Positions 35,222 through 44,130 of a DNA stretch of 44,251 bases are shown here, piece after piece; the first letter of the stretch is position 1; every line of letters begins with the position of its first letter. The notes under the pieces were generated by a model. That model was not told the origin of the DNA, made no database searches, and was given only the letters and a program-made list of their open reading frames with translations. Source of the stretch: an uncultured cyanobacterium (GTDB taxonomy: Bacteria; Cyanobacteriota; Cyanobacteriia; Cyanobacteriales; Nostocaceae); the NCBI GenBank assembly GCA_903848645.1, contig CAINGU010000011.1, forward strand, positions 1 to 44,251, in the 5' to 3' direction. The translations under genes were made by a program, and so were the position numbers.

Positions 35222-35528
35222 AATTTCCATCAATTAGGGTAAACACCGAAAAATGGGCGCAAAGGTGCTATCAGGTCAGATTTTTGGCAAAAGTCAAATC
35301 AAACCAAATGGTAGTAAATATTATGGATATTGATCCGCTGTATATTAGTTTTTGATGACTGTTGTGCAAGCTCTCAGCTATCAACCATGAAGCTAAACCA
35401 TGAAGAAACCGGGAACAAGTTAGAAAAGAAACTACTCTAACAGCCCCAAACTTCTGGTTGATGCCCTACAGTTCATAGCTTTTGGCTGCAAAATTTTATT
35501 ATTGTTTGCAAGAAAGAGGTAAAAAATC
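35222..35528 (+). promoter_or_regulatory. psbU upstream region
   Basis: 307 bases without a gene; a 70-aa frame overlapping the DUF3120 end is not convincing. ACCATGAAG occurs twice (about 35381-35403). AGAGG at 35515-35519, nine bases before the ATG, is a good ribosome binding site for psbU. The promoter is presumably here; no specific box is claimed. Confidence 0.45.
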
Positions 35529-35957
35529 ATGAAAAGATTGGTGCGTTTATTCAGTGTATTTACATTGTTGCTAGGTTGCTGGGGACTGTTGGGAACTACC
35601 CAAACAGCCCAAGCTACTGGTTTTAATAGCTTTGTTGGTAATCAAGTTCCCGTTTTAGCAATTGCCCGCCAAAACAAAGCAGATCAGAAACTGGCAACAG
35701 AGTTTGGTAAAAAAATTGATTTGAATAATACCAATATTGCCGCTTTCCAAAAGTATCCGGGACTTTATCCCACCTTGGGCAGTAAAATTATCAAAAATGC
35801 TCCCTACCAAAAAGTAGAGGATGTATTAAATTTGGCAGGATTGAGCGATAAGCAAAAAGAACTTTTGCAAGCTAACTTGGATAATTTCACCGTGACAGAA
35901 TTAGAGCCTAACTTCAATGAAGGGGATGATCGCATTAACAACGGTATCTACAGATAA
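35529..35957 (+). CDS. psbU: Photosystem II 12-kDa extrinsic protein PsbU
   Basis: Lumenal subunit that stabilises the oxygen-evolving cluster of photosystem II, together with PsbO and PsbV. 142 aa with a signal peptide (about 1-29, ending TAQA) for the thylakoid lumen. The mature part has the helix-hairpin-helix-like fold: [20 protein letters not shown], then [20 protein letters not shown]. The length and the C-terminal [10 protein letters not shown] are typical. Good Shine-Dalgarno AGAGG. Single gene; the downstream gap has two MITE-like elements. Confidence 0.97.
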   Translation: MKRLVRLFSVFTLLLGCWGLLGTTQTAQATGFNSFVGNQVPVLAIARQNKADQKLATEFGKKIDLNNTNIAAFQKYPGLYPTLGSKIIKNAPYQKVEDVLNLAGLSDKQKELLQANLDNFTVTELEPNFNEGDDRINNGIYR

Positions 35958-35970
35958 CTAAGGATTGGGG

Positions 35971-36083
35971 ACTAGTACCGCAGGGCGGAAGTCAAAAGTC
36001 AAAAATCAAAAGTCAAAAGTAATATGAAATCAGCTTTTGAACGATTGAGAATAGTCCATTAACTTACGCCGCAGTGTACTAGT
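35971..36083 (+). repeat. MITE-like element with heptamer core, copy 2
   Basis: Begins ACTAGTACCGCAGGGCGG, continues with AGTCAAA heptamers, and ends in ACGCCGCAGTGTACTAGT. The right end is more diverged than in copies 1 and 3. It overlaps copy 3 through a shared TACTAGT, so the two are joined head to tail with a common end. Confidence 0.85.
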
Positions 36084-36197
36084 ACCGCAGGGCGGAAGTC
36101 AAAAGTCAAAAGTCAAAAATCAAAAGTCAAAAGTAATATACAGTAGGCTTTTTAGCGATTGAAAATGGTTTCTTTATTTACGCCGTGCTGTACTAGT
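36078..36197 (+). repeat. MITE-like element with heptamer core, copy 3
   Basis: Left end ACTAGTACCGCAGGGCG and right end CGCCGTGCTGTACTAGT are inverted repeats of each other (15 of 17 positions). Between them are five AGTCAAA-type heptamers and a 50-base tail that is colinear with copy 1 at 28923-29041. No coding potential. Confidence 0.88.
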
Positions 36198-36265
36198 GAC
36201 TGGGGATTGGGAATTGAAAACATATTCCCAATTACCCATCCCCGCAGTTTAGATTTTAAATTTTG

Positions 36266-36374
36266 GGCTGTAAATCCCAAAAATCATCCAAATCCCAAAA
36301 ATCATAGTTAGACCTTGTTCTCTGTTCCTGGCTGTAAATCCCAAAAATCATCCAAATCACAAAAATCATAGTTA
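36266..36374. repeat. Two direct 45-bp repeats just before nadB
   Basis: Copies at 36266-36310 and 36330-36374 start GGCTGTAAATCCC and end AAAAATCATAGTTA, with a single mismatch. The nadB TTG start lies only four bases after the second copy, so the repeats occupy its leader. Together with the two MITE-like elements they fill the 421-base psbU-nadB gap. Confidence 0.85.
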
Positions 36375-36378
36375 TCCC

Positions 36379-38052
36379 TTGCCTGATATAAATATTCCTA
36401 ACCAATTTGATGTTTTAGTAGTCGGTGCCGGTGCAGCAGGACTATATACAGCCCTATGTCTACCAGAATCATTAAAAATCGGCTTAATTACTAAAGAAAC
36501 AGTGTCCCTATCTGCCAGTGATTGGGCGCAAGGTGGTATAGCCGCAGCAGTCGCCCCAGAAGATTCTCCTAAACTGCATATTGAAGATACATTAAAAGCG
36601 GGTGCGGGTTTATGCGACATCGCCGCTGTAAAATTCCTCGCCGAACAAGCCCCCAGTTGTATTCAATCCCTCGTTAATTTAGGCGTAGCTTTTGATCGTC
36701 ATGACAGTAACCTGGCTTTAACCCTAGAAGCAGCCCATTCTCATCCTCGCGTGCTTCATGCAGCCGATACCACTGGGAGGGAAGTTACCACCACCCTGAC
36801 AGATCAAGTCCTCCGTCGTCAGAATATCAAAGTAATTCAGCAAGCTTTAGCTCTGAATTTATGGATAGAACCCCAAACCGGTCAATGTTTGGGAACTAGC
36901 CTATTTTATCAGGGAAAAATTACCTGGATTAGAGCGGGTGCAGTAATCTTAGCTACTGGTGGCGGTGGTCAAGTATTTGCCCAAACTACTAACCCAGCGG
37001 TAAGTACAGGTGATGGTGTGGCCATTGCTTGGCGGGCGGGTGCAATTCTCCGTGATTTAGAATTTGTCCAGTTTCATCCTACAGCCCTGAGTAAACCAGG
37101 ACGTTTTCTGATTAGTGAAGCTGTGCGTGGTGAAGGGGCGCACCTTGTGGATGATACTGGGCGGCGTTTTGCCTTTGATTACCACCCAGCAGGGGAACTA
37201 GCACCCCGTGATGTGGTGAGTCGAGCTATTTTCAGTCATTTACAAAAAACGGCTGCTGACCCGGCTACAGCGAATGTCTGGTTAGATATGCGCCCGATTC
37301 CGGCTGACAAAATTCGTCATCGTTTCCCTAATATCATCAATGTTTGTCAACATTGGGGAATTGATGTCTTTACTCAACCCATTCCTGTGTCTCCCGCTGC
37401 CCATTATTGGATGGGTGGTATTCTTACAGATGTGATGAATGCCACGAATATTCCCGGTTTATATGCCATTGGGGAAACTGCCAGTACGGGGGTACATGGT
37501 GCTAATCGTTTAGCCAGTAATTCGTTGTTGGAATGTATTGTCTTTGGGGCGCAAATGGCTAATGTTGACTATGAAAAATTGCAACTGGGAAAACAGGAAT
37601 TTACTAATATTATTGAAACTGAAAGTTTTGAAATTAACCCGTCTGCAATTGAGTGGGAAAATCAACAAAGACAATTAGAAGAAATTCGTAAAAACTTGCC
37701 CCGTGTAGTTTGGCAAAGTGCGGGTATTTGTCGAGAAAAATCAAGTTTAGATAATGCGATTTCTCAAGTTGCATCTTGGCAAAAAGACTTTGCAGCTTTA
37801 CCTTTAAGTCAATTTTTATTGAGTTTACAACCGACACAATCAGTTAATTTTCAACAACCACAAATTGAAAAAGAATTGCGGCTTTGGGCAGAAACTCGTA
37901 ATTTATTAGATGTTGCGGAATTAATTCTTAAAAGTGCCGCTTTTAGAACAGAAAGCAGGGGTGGACATTACCGTTTAGATTATCCCGAAACTGATCCAAA
38001 TTGGCAATTTCATACTGTTGTACAAAATCAGGAATGGGTAATGGGTAAATAA
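36379..38052 (+). CDS. nadB: L-aspartate oxidase NadB
   Basis: Flavoenzyme that oxidises L-aspartate to iminoaspartate, the first step of de novo NAD synthesis; NadA uses the product. 557 aa, usual size. FAD-binding GAGAAGL (16-22), the SDWAQGGIAAAV loop, the RGEGAHLVDDTGRRF catalytic segment and GETASTGVHGANRLASNSLLE are all typical. The start is TTG at 36379 (MPDINIPNQFDVLVVG); no ATG fits upstream. The codon lies right after a 45-bp repeat, and no strong Shine-Dalgarno is present. It ends before a bidirectional hairpin. nadA and nadC are not in the window. Confidence 0.95.
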   Translation: MPDINIPNQFDVLVVGAGAAGLYTALCLPESLKIGLITKETVSLSASDWAQGGIAAAVAPEDSPKLHIEDTLKAGAGLCDIAAVKFLAEQAPSCIQSLVNLGVAFDRHDSNLALTLEAAHSHPRVLHAADTTGREVTTTLTDQVLRRQNIKVIQQALALNLWIEPQTGQCLGTSLFYQGKITWIRAGAVILATGGGGQVFAQTTNPAVSTGDGVAIAWRAGAILRDLEFVQFHPTALSKPGRFLISEAVRGEGAHLVDDTGRRFAFDYHPAGELAPRDVVSRAIFSHLQKTAADPATANVWLDMRPIPADKIRHRFPNIINVCQHWGIDVFTQPIPVSPAAHYWMGGILTDVMNATNIPGLYAIGETASTGVHGANRLASNSLLECIVFGAQMANVDYEKLQLGKQEFTNIIETESFEINPSAIEWENQQRQLEEIRKNLPRVVWQSAGICREKSSLDNAISQVASWQKDFAALPLSQFLLSLQPTQSVNFQQPQIEKELRLWAETRNLLDVAELILKSAAFRTESRGGHYRLDYPETDPNWQFHTVVQNQEWVMGK

Positions 38053-38062
38053 CGATAGAACT

Positions 38063-38095
38063 AGCTCCCCGACTTCTTAGAGAAGTCGGGGAGCT
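38063..38095. terminator. Strong hairpin between convergent nadB and VKOR genes
   Basis: Perfect 15-bp stem: AGCTCCCCGACTTCT at 38063-38077 pairs with AGAAGTCGGGGAGCT at 38081-38095 around a TAG loop. It lies between two converging stop codons and so could stop transcripts from both sides. No long T tract follows, and related hairpins are dispersed in cyanobacterial genomes, so it may have started as a repeat. Confidence 0.7.
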
Positions 38096-38106
38096 TATGA
38101 ACAACT

Positions 38107-39096
38107 CTAACGGAAATATTTAAAGTTTTTCGGACCTGTATAACCTGTGATTTGTGCTAATTCCTCTAGTTTCTGAACGCCGCTATAGCTTTTACCATTA
38201 ATAATCCAAGTGGGGAAACCTTCGATTTTGGCAGCTTTACATAATTCTGGTTTACCATTGGGACTATCACCAGCGCACTCTATCTTAGAATTATCACTAA
38301 TGATTTGATAAGCTTCTTTCCCAAAAAGTAGCTTCTGTTCGTGACAGTGTGGACACCAATAAGCCACATATTCCTTAGCGCCAGATTTAACAAGATGTTG
38401 GGCTAGGGCTATTTCTGCTTCACCAGATTTAGTAGTAATTTCCCAGCCAAATTGAGGATTTGGTTGTTCTTTAGGAGTAAAGGTAATTGCTGTGGGTTTG
38501 CCATCAGTTGATTCAGGAATTTTACCTGATGAATCTACCTTAGCGTAAATTCCTAAAGTCCCAATTAACGTCACCATAGCCACAATTAAAGCAGTAAATA
38601 AAAGTTGTCCAATGTCTTCCCAATCCCTACCCATGACGGTTAACACTAACATGGTTAATGAAAAGAAGGCAGAGGCAATACAGTAAGGACAAATAGCTTT
38701 AAGTTGAAATGCCAGTACATACATTAAGTATCCACTGAAAACTGACATAGCGATCGCTCCCACAAATAGCAACCACCAAGTCAAATTTTCTAATTGTTTT
38801 TGACTTTTGTTATTTTCCCCTGATTTCAATGTTAAGGGAGCTAAAGCCAATATGAACATTCCAATGTATGCCAGTAACCCAAATATAGGTAATGGTTGCC
38901 CAAAAACCGTACCCCAAGGACTGGAAAGGACATCCACACACCCCTTAACATTTTCTGGTGTAGTACAAACCGGAGTGCTGCCAGTGAGCTTTTCAAAAGT
39001 GAGATAACCTGTATTTAGGATACCAAAACCAGCGATAGTTGCGATCGCCGGACGTGACCATTTATGAATCCAAGGAGTAGAACGACGACGAATCAT
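38107..39096 (-). CDS. VKOR-thioredoxin fusion, disulfide-bond forming protein
   Basis: Membrane protein that makes disulfides in exported proteins, passing electrons to quinone. From the ATG at 39096 it has 329 aa. The first 22 codons of the longer frame are only the translation of (TTGGTAA)n repeats and are left out. VKOR part: four or five membrane segments with the loop cysteines C44 and C53 and the active CxxC C136-PY-C139. Thioredoxin-like part: about 220-329 with C248-PH-C251 and IEGFPTWIINGKSYSG. This VKOR-Trx fusion is characteristic of cyanobacteria and plants (LTO1), where it helps photosystem assembly. It neighbours btpA. Confidence 0.95.
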   Translation of the reverse strand: MIRRRSTPWIHKWSRPAIATIAGFGILNTGYLTFEKLTGSTPVCTTPENVKGCVDVLSSPWGTVFGQPLPIFGLLAYIGMFILALAPLTLKSGENNKSQKQLENLTWWLLFVGAIAMSVFSGYLMYVLAFQLKAICPYCIASAFFSLTMLVLTVMGRDWEDIGQLLFTALIVAMVTLIGTLGIYAKVDSSGKIPESTDGKPTAITFTPKEQPNPQFGWEITTKSGEAEIALAQHLVKSGAKEYVAYWCPHCHEQKLLFGKEAYQIISDNSKIECAGDSPNGKPELCKAAKIEGFPTWIINGKSYSGVQKLEELAQITGYTGPKNFKYFR

Positions 39097-39100
39097 AATA

Positions 39101-39128
39101 TTGGTAATTGGTAATTGGTAATTGGTAA
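39101..39128. repeat. (TTGGTAA)4 heptanucleotide tandem repeat
   Basis: Four exact 7-base units next to the VKOR start; STRR-type sequence. It creates a false N-terminal extension (NYQLPITN) if the first ATG is used. It may lie in the 5' leader of this gene. Confidence 0.85.
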
Positions 39129-39171
39129 TTGGGGAATAGAATCTAAATATCCTCCTAATCATCTAAATCAA

Positions 39172-39241
39172 GAAAATCAAAAGAATCATAGTTTAGACAA
39201 TTTCTAATCACTGAAATCAAAAGAATCATAGTTTAGACAAT
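39172..39241. repeat. Direct repeat covering the 3' end of btpA
   Basis: Two copies of a roughly 29-base sequence containing AATCAAAAGAATCATAGTTT and ending AGACAATT or AGACAATA, at 39172-39202 and 39212-39241. The second copy includes the last five btpA codons and its stop; the first lies in the following gap. It looks like a duplication of the gene end or gene-end capture by a repeat. Confidence 0.75.
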
Positions 39242-40038
39242 AGAGGTCTGCGGGCAGCTTCTACAAATTGACTGACGCGAATGGGGTCTATGGGTTGCTG
39301 AATTTGACCATGACGTTTGAGAGAACTAGAAACAATCACCCCGTCTGCTGCTTGTAACAAAGTACCAATATTTTCCCAACTTGCACCACTACCAATAAAA
39401 ACAGGAGTACCAGCAGCGGCATTACTAGCCAGTTCTAAATCTTCTTGGTCAGGTGGACTACCAGTAGCCCAACCAGATAAAATTACCGCATCAGCCAAAC
39501 CTCGTTCAATAGTGTCTTTAACAGCAACAGTGAGATTAGGAGAACTCAAAGGTCGGGCGTGTTTTACCAAAACATCAGCAAAAATTTTCACATCAGATCC
39601 TAATTCCCGCCGATACCGCAATAATTGATGTGCCTCTCCTTCAATTAATCCTTGGTCAGTTGCCATCACACCCGTGAGAACATTAATGCGGATAAATTGT
39701 GCCTTAACGCAACTAGCAATAGCGATCGCACTTCTGCCATCATTGCGTAACACATTTAACCCCACAGGCACAGTAACTAGATTTTGGATGCGTTGGACAA
39801 CCACAGTCATGGCACTGACAACTGCGGGGTCAACTTGATTTTTGGTAAATGGGGCATCGAAAAAATTCTCAACGATAATCCCATCTACTCCTCCACTGGC
39901 AAGGGCTGTGGCTTCTTGTTCGGCGCGGTCAATCACTGCTTTGAGACTACCTCCCCAACGGGCTGAAGTAGGAAGGGGTAGCAGATGTACTACGCCAATA
40001 ATTGGTGTTCGGGTTTTAAATAACTGATGTAAGTCCAC
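39226..40038 (-). CDS. btpA: Photosystem I biogenesis protein BtpA
   Basis: 270-aa TIM-barrel-like protein of the BtpA/SgcQ family. In Synechocystis, BtpA is needed to stabilise the photosystem I reaction centre proteins. Family features: PIIGVVHLLPLPTSARWGG (13-31), the GVDGIIVENFFDAPF strand (about 50-64), VPVGLNVLRNDGRSAIAIA, and VFIGSGASWENI (phosphate-binding loop). Enzymatic activity, if any, is not known. The C-terminal codons lie in a direct repeat. It is minus-strand, after (upstream of) the VKOR-Trx gene, with about 130 bases between; the two share a thylakoid role but co-transcription is only possible, not shown. Confidence 0.93.
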   Translation of the reverse strand: MDLHQLFKTRTPIIGVVHLLPLPTSARWGGSLKAVIDRAEQEATALASGGVDGIIVENFFDAPFTKNQVDPAVVSAMTVVVQRIQNLVTVPVGLNVLRNDGRSAIAIASCVKAQFIRINVLTGVMATDQGLIEGEAHQLLRYRRELGSDVKIFADVLVKHARPLSSPNLTVAVKDTIERGLADAVILSGWATGSPPDQEDLELASNAAAGTPVFIGSGASWENIGTLLQAADGVIVSSSLKRHGQIQQPIDPIRVSQFVEAARRPLLSKL

Positions 40039-40277
40039 GTCTTTAATTTACTTGGCACAGTCTGGAGTGGTTGTCTATCCCCACTCTCCAGACGAGGGGG
40101 CAACAAAATGGCATTAATAACTAGACAGTGAGAACCAAACAAAAAATGTAGATTCTCTAGGCATTACAGCCTACCGCCTTTTTATACTAATATTAGGTTG
40201 CTTTAGGAAACACCGAAACAGATAAGAGATAGTAATTTCACCAATTATCTATTTCCTTGCCTAAACTAGATATAACA

Positions 40278-40349
40278 GGTGGCAGCTAAAAATTTGACGA
40301 ATTTGGAGCATAAGTCCCCATCGGTTTTTATGGTCAGGTTGCTGCCTCC
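40278..40349 (+). ncRNA. Stem-forming element, possible leader or sRNA
   Basis: GGTGGCAGC (40278-40286) pairs at eight of nine positions with GCTGCCTCC (40341-40349), enclosing an AAATT/AATTT small hairpin and GGAGCATAAGTCCCC. It may belong to the same transcript as the structure starting near 40425, or be a separate element. Strand is not certain. Confidence 0.25.
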
Positions 40350-40424
40350 TCCTCAAGATGGAAATTAACTTTCAACCTCCCATAAGATATGTTAAGATAG
40401 AATCTGATGACAAGAGGAGTTTGC

Positions 40425-40640
40425 CACTCACAAGATGCAAGGCAGCTTTCCGCCATTTATTTATGGATGTCGGAGTAGCATTACTGCTTGATAGGCGTAG
40501 TCGCCAGTGCGATTTCCCCAGTTGGGTAGCGGCTTCTCACAACAGACCTCTTGGTCGGCTTCCCAATGGGTAAATTAACAAAGCCCACGCTGCGGTAATG
40601 CAAAATACCATTAAGCGAATTGTTAAAAATATTATGAGTG
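40425..40640 (+). ncRNA. Candidate structured RNA
   Basis: Nested complementary arms: CACTCA (40425) with TGAGTG (40635); GCATTACTGC (40478-40487) with GCGGTAATGC (40592-40601), nine of ten; hairpin GGCG-TAGT-CGCC (40494-40505); ATTTCCCCA (40512-40520) with TGGGTAAAT (40567-40575); TTGGG (40522-40526) with CCCAA (40562-40566); GACC-TCTT-GGTC (40545-40556). All are consistently nested, which is more than expected by chance in A/T-rich DNA. A TAGAAT -10-like box precedes it (about 40395-40405). It may be a small RNA such as a 6S-type RNA, or a leader of rimO, but I cannot name the family. Confidence 0.4.
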
Positions 40641-41013
40641 TCAGACTTACCCAAAGACACTTAAGATTACCCTGGGAAACAAATTAGTAAGAGTATCATA
40701 GCATGACCCCTATCAACATGATAGATGAAGGTCGTAATTTGGCTTTTACTAGTTAAAGTTGCTAGTTATATAGGTTAAATCTGGTAATTAGTAGCGGGTA
40801 GTTGGGTGGAAATTACAGCAAAATTCAGAAGGTAGGGGCGCAGGGCCTGCGCCCAGTCAGGGGTCAAAAGTCACCAAGTAAAACCCCCTTGATTTTTGAT
40901 TGAAGTTTTGTGCTTCATTTACCTGCGATATCCTGATGTTTGGTATTTGTATATTTCCGAACCTAATGCTTGAATGTTAATTAACAAGGAAAAACGGAAG
41001 ATTTATTCAAAAT

Positions 41014-42369
41014 ATGGGTGAAAAGCCAACGATTGCCATTTCTCACCTGGGCTGCGAGAAAAATCGAATTGATACAGAACATATGCTAGGGCTGCTAGTA
41101 AATGCAGGCTATGGTGTAGATAGTAACGAAGAAGTAGCAGATTACGTAATTGTCAATACCTGTAGTTTTATCGAAGCGGCTCGACAGGAATCAGTAAAAA
41201 CCCTAGTAGAACTAGCGGAAGCCAAGAAAAAAATCGTCATTACTGGCTGTATGGCGCAACACTTTCAAGAACAATTATTGGAAGAATTGCCAGAAGCAGT
41301 AGCGGTAGTGGGGACAGGCGATTATCACAAAATCGTGGATGTCATCGAGCGAGTAGAGCAGGGCGAGAGAGTTAAAGAAATTACTGCCGAACCCACTTAT
41401 ATTGCCGATGAAACCACACCCCGTTATCGGACAACCACTGAAGGCGTAGCTTACCTACGGGTAGCAGAAGGCTGTGATTATCGGTGTGCATTTTGCATTA
41501 TTCCCCATTTGCGAGGAAATCAGCGATCGCGTACCATTGAATCAATAGTTGCCGAAGCCCAACAACTGGCAAGTCAAGGTGTCAAAGAAATAATTCTCAT
41601 TTCCCAAATCACCACCAATTACGGCTTAGATATTTACGGGAAACCCAAATTAGCCGAATTGCTACGGGCATTAGGCAAAGTAGATATACCTTGGATTAGG
41701 ATGCACTACGCCTATCCCACCGGATTAACACCGGATGTGATTGCGGCCATCCAAGAAACTGCCAACGTTTTGCCATATTTGGATTTGCCTTTGCAACATT
41801 CCCATCCAGAAATTCTCCGCGCCATGAATCGTCCTTGGCAAGGACAGATCAATGATGGGATTATGGAACGGCTGAAAATTGCCCTACCATCAGCAGTGCT
41901 AAGAACCACATTTATAGTTGGTTTTCCGGGAGAGACTCAAGAGCATTTTCAACATTTATTAGAGTTTACCCAACGACATAAATTTGATCATGTTGGTGTT
42001 TTTACCTTCTCACCAGAAGAAGGAACTCCCGCCTACAATCTACCCAATCAAATTCCCGCAGAAGTGATGACGGAACGCCGTAATCAACTGATGGAATTAC
42101 AACAGCCAATTTCTTTCCAGAAAAATCAACAGGAAGTCGGCAAAATGGTTGATGTCCTGATTGAACAAGAAAATCCCGAAGGGGGAGAATTAATCGGTCG
42201 TTCCGGCAGATTTTCTCCCGAAGTTGATGGTCAAGTCTATGTTAAAGGAGAGGCTAGGCTAGGAACCATCGTTAAAGTAGCAATTCAAAGTGCCGATGCC
42301 TATGACCTCTATGGTCAAGTTATCAATAGTGATAGATTATCTTCCCATCTGCTATCTACCGTGGCATAA
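41014..42369 (+). CDS. rimO: Ribosomal protein S12 methylthiotransferase RimO
   Basis: Radical-SAM enzyme that methylthiolates an aspartate of ribosomal protein S12. 451 aa with the three domains expected: UPF0004 with cluster cysteines C14, C50 and C79; radical SAM with C154-x3-C158-x2-C161 (CDYRCAFC) and [10 protein letters not shown]-terminal TRAM (about 375-440) with [32 protein letters not shown] at the N-terminus and [11 protein letters not shown] distinguish RimO from MiaB. It is followed after 65 bases by the DEAD-box helicase gene on the same strand; both act on the translation apparatus, and co-transcription is possible. Confidence 0.96.
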   Translation: MGEKPTIAISHLGCEKNRIDTEHMLGLLVNAGYGVDSNEEVADYVIVNTCSFIEAARQESVKTLVELAEAKKKIVITGCMAQHFQEQLLEELPEAVAVVGTGDYHKIVDVIERVEQGERVKEITAEPTYIADETTPRYRTTTEGVAYLRVAEGCDYRCAFCIIPHLRGNQRSRTIESIVAEAQQLASQGVKEIILISQITTNYGLDIYGKPKLAELLRALGKVDIPWIRMHYAYPTGLTPDVIAAIQETANVLPYLDLPLQHSHPEILRAMNRPWQGQINDGIMERLKIALPSAVLRTTFIVGFPGETQEHFQHLLEFTQRHKFDHVGVFTFSPEEGTPAYNLPNQIPAEVMTERRNQLMELQQPISFQKNQQEVGKMVDVLIEQENPEGGELIGRSGRFSPEVDGQVYVKGEARLGTIVKVAIQSADAYDLYGQVINSDRLSSHLLSTVA

Positions 42370-42434
42370 GACTTAACTTACAAATAAGTATCGGTTTACA
42401 AGTTCAAAATTTACAATCAAATCTAGGAGCGTTA

Positions 42435-44000
42435 ATGAATTTATCATTTCAAGAATTAGGCATTTCCCAAGAACGGGCTGAACTGTTAGCAAACATGGGT
42501 TTTTCTGAACCTACAAATATCCAAACTCAAGCAATTCCTCAACTATTAAATGGTCGGGATGTAGTTGGTCAATCGCAAACAGGAACAGGTAAAACCGCAG
42601 CTTTTTCTTTACCAATTTTAGAAAGATTAGATCCCAGTTTAAAAGCTGTACAAGCAATAGTTTTAACCCCAACCCGTGAGTTAGCAATTCAAGTTCATGC
42701 GGCTGTTTCCCAATTTATTGGTAACAGTTACTTGAAAGCAGCGGCTATTTATGGTGGTCAATCAATTGACCGGCAAATTATGCAACTCAGACGGGGGGCG
42801 CAAATCGTTGTCGGGACACCAGGACGGGTCATAGACTTACTAGATCGTGGTAACTTGAAGTTAGATCAAGTCAGATGGTTTGTCTTAGATGAAGCTGATG
42901 AAATGTTAAGCATGGGCTTCATTGACGATGTAGAAAGAATTCTTTCCCAAGCCCCTGAAGAACGGCAAACAGCCTTATTCTCAGCGACAATGCCACCATC
43001 AATTCGGATGTTGGTAAATAAATTTTTGAACTCACCGGTCACTGTCACCGTTGAACAGCCTAAAGCCGCACCAAATAAAATCAATCAAGTGGCTTACATG
43101 ATTCCCCGTCATTGGACAAAAGCTAAAGCTTTACAACCAATTCTGGAAATGGAAGATCCAGAAACAGCTTTAATCTTTGTTCGTACCCGCCGTACAGCCG
43201 CAGAATTAACCAGTCAATTGCAATCTGCCGGTCATAGTGTGGATGAATATCATGGTGATTTGTCCCAACAAGCACGGGAACGCTTATTAATCCGTTTCCG
43301 TAACCGTCAAGTTCGTTGGGTAGTAGCTACTGATATTGCAGCTAGAGGTTTGGACGTTGACCAACTTTCTCACGTGATCAACTTTGATTTACCCGATAGC
43401 GTAGAAACCTATGTTCACCGGATTGGTCGGACTGGTCGGGCTGGAAAAGAAGGAACTGCAATTTCTTTAGTCCAATCTTTTGAACGCCGTAAACAACAGG
43501 CATTTGAACGCCATAACCGTCAAACTTGGCAGATTCTGTCTATTCCTACCAAGGCGCAGATTGAAGCCCAACATATCCAGAAGTTAAGAGGACAAGTAGC
43601 CGAAGCTTTAACTGGGGAACGGTTAGCTTCCTTCTTACCAATTATCAGCGAAATGATTGAGGAATATGATGCTCATGCGATCGCTGCTGCTGCTTTACAA
43701 ATCGCCTACGATCAAACCCGTCCCGCTTGGTTATTATCAGGAGTAGACCTGCCTGTGGACGAAAGCCCAACTCCCAAACCCAGAATTAACAAACGTGGTG
43801 ATGGTGGCGGTGGCGAACGGGAACGCAGTTCTGGTGGTGGACGCGGTGGCCGTTCTTCTTGGTCAAAAGAAGGTAAAGGCAACGACGAAAGACGTAGTAG
43901 CGGTGGCGGTAGTGCTAAACCCAAGTTGAAAATAACTCACCATGAATCTTCTCCTAGTCCTAGCAATCACAAGTTAGGTTTACCTACGGGTAGAGAATAG
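42435..44000 (+). CDS. DEAD-box ATP-dependent RNA helicase (DeaD/Crh type)
   Basis: 521 aa. Q motif (FQELGISQERAELLANMGF and IQTQAIP), Walker A SQTGTGKT (47-54), PTRELAIQV, TPGR, VLDEADEM, SAT, and HRIGRTGRAG are all present, so a full two-lobe RNA helicase. A central linker and a DbpA/CsdA-like extension (about 380-435) lead to a C-terminal Gly/Arg/Ser-rich tail (about 455-500), typical of RNA-binding tails. Related cyanobacterial helicases (CrhR and others) are cold or redox responsive. AGGAG six bases before the ATG. Two hairpins follow the stop. Confidence 0.95.
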   Translation: MNLSFQELGISQERAELLANMGFSEPTNIQTQAIPQLLNGRDVVGQSQTGTGKTAAFSLPILERLDPSLKAVQAIVLTPTRELAIQVHAAVSQFIGNSYLKAAAIYGGQSIDRQIMQLRRGAQIVVGTPGRVIDLLDRGNLKLDQVRWFVLDEADEMLSMGFIDDVERILSQAPEERQTALFSATMPPSIRMLVNKFLNSPVTVTVEQPKAAPNKINQVAYMIPRHWTKAKALQPILEMEDPETALIFVRTRRTAAELTSQLQSAGHSVDEYHGDLSQQARERLLIRFRNRQVRWVVATDIAARGLDVDQLSHVINFDLPDSVETYVHRIGRTGRAGKEGTAISLVQSFERRKQQAFERHNRQTWQILSIPTKAQIEAQHIQKLRGQVAEALTGERLASFLPIISEMIEEYDAHAIAAAALQIAYDQTRPAWLLSGVDLPVDESPTPKPRINKRGDGGGGERERSSGGGRGGRSSWSKEGKGNDERRSSGGGSAKPKLKITHHESSPSPSNHKLGLPTGRE

Positions 44001-44028
44001 ATGGGATTTGTTGTGAGTGAATCGCCCT

Positions 44029-44056
44029 AATCAGCCTGTAAATAAGCTGATTTTTA
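44029..44056 (+). terminator. Hairpin terminator after DEAD-box gene
   Basis: AATCAGC (44029-44035) pairs with GCTGATT (44046-44052), then TTTAT. This lies about 30 bases after the helicase stop and fits a short intrinsic terminator. Confidence 0.55.
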
Positions 44057-44057
44057 T

Positions 44058-44103
44058 AGCCACTTTCACCTACAGGTCGAAACCTGCAGGCTTGAAAGTG
44101 GCT
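44058..44103. repeat. Long imperfect hairpin downstream of helicase gene
   Basis: AGCCACTTTCA with TGAAAGTGGCT at the base and CCTACAGGT with ACCTGCAGG at the tip make a 20-bp stem around CGAA, with one mismatch and a two-base bulge. A T-rich tail follows (CTTTAAT). It may be a second terminator or a dispersed palindromic repeat. Confidence 0.65.
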
Positions 44104-44130
44104 TTAATGCTTACAGCAGATTTCGCTCTA

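Larger units (their letters stand above)
40039..41013. other. Long noncoding stretch between btpA and rimO
   Basis: 975 bases with divergent genes on both sides and no convincing ORF. A 71-aa frame at 40358-40573 has poor protein character. Contents: a GGTGGCAGC/GCTGCCTCC long-range stem (40278-40349), the nested structure at 40425-40640 (separate entry), and a GGGCGCAG/CTGCGCCC hairpin at 40836-40854 that is a common dispersed cyanobacterial repeat. Promoters for btpA and rimO must be here. Confidence 0.6.

Noticed and set aside
40358-40573. 71-aa frame in the btpA-rimO gap
   Set aside because: Sequence lacks protein-like patterns and spans the nested RNA stems; more likely noncoding.
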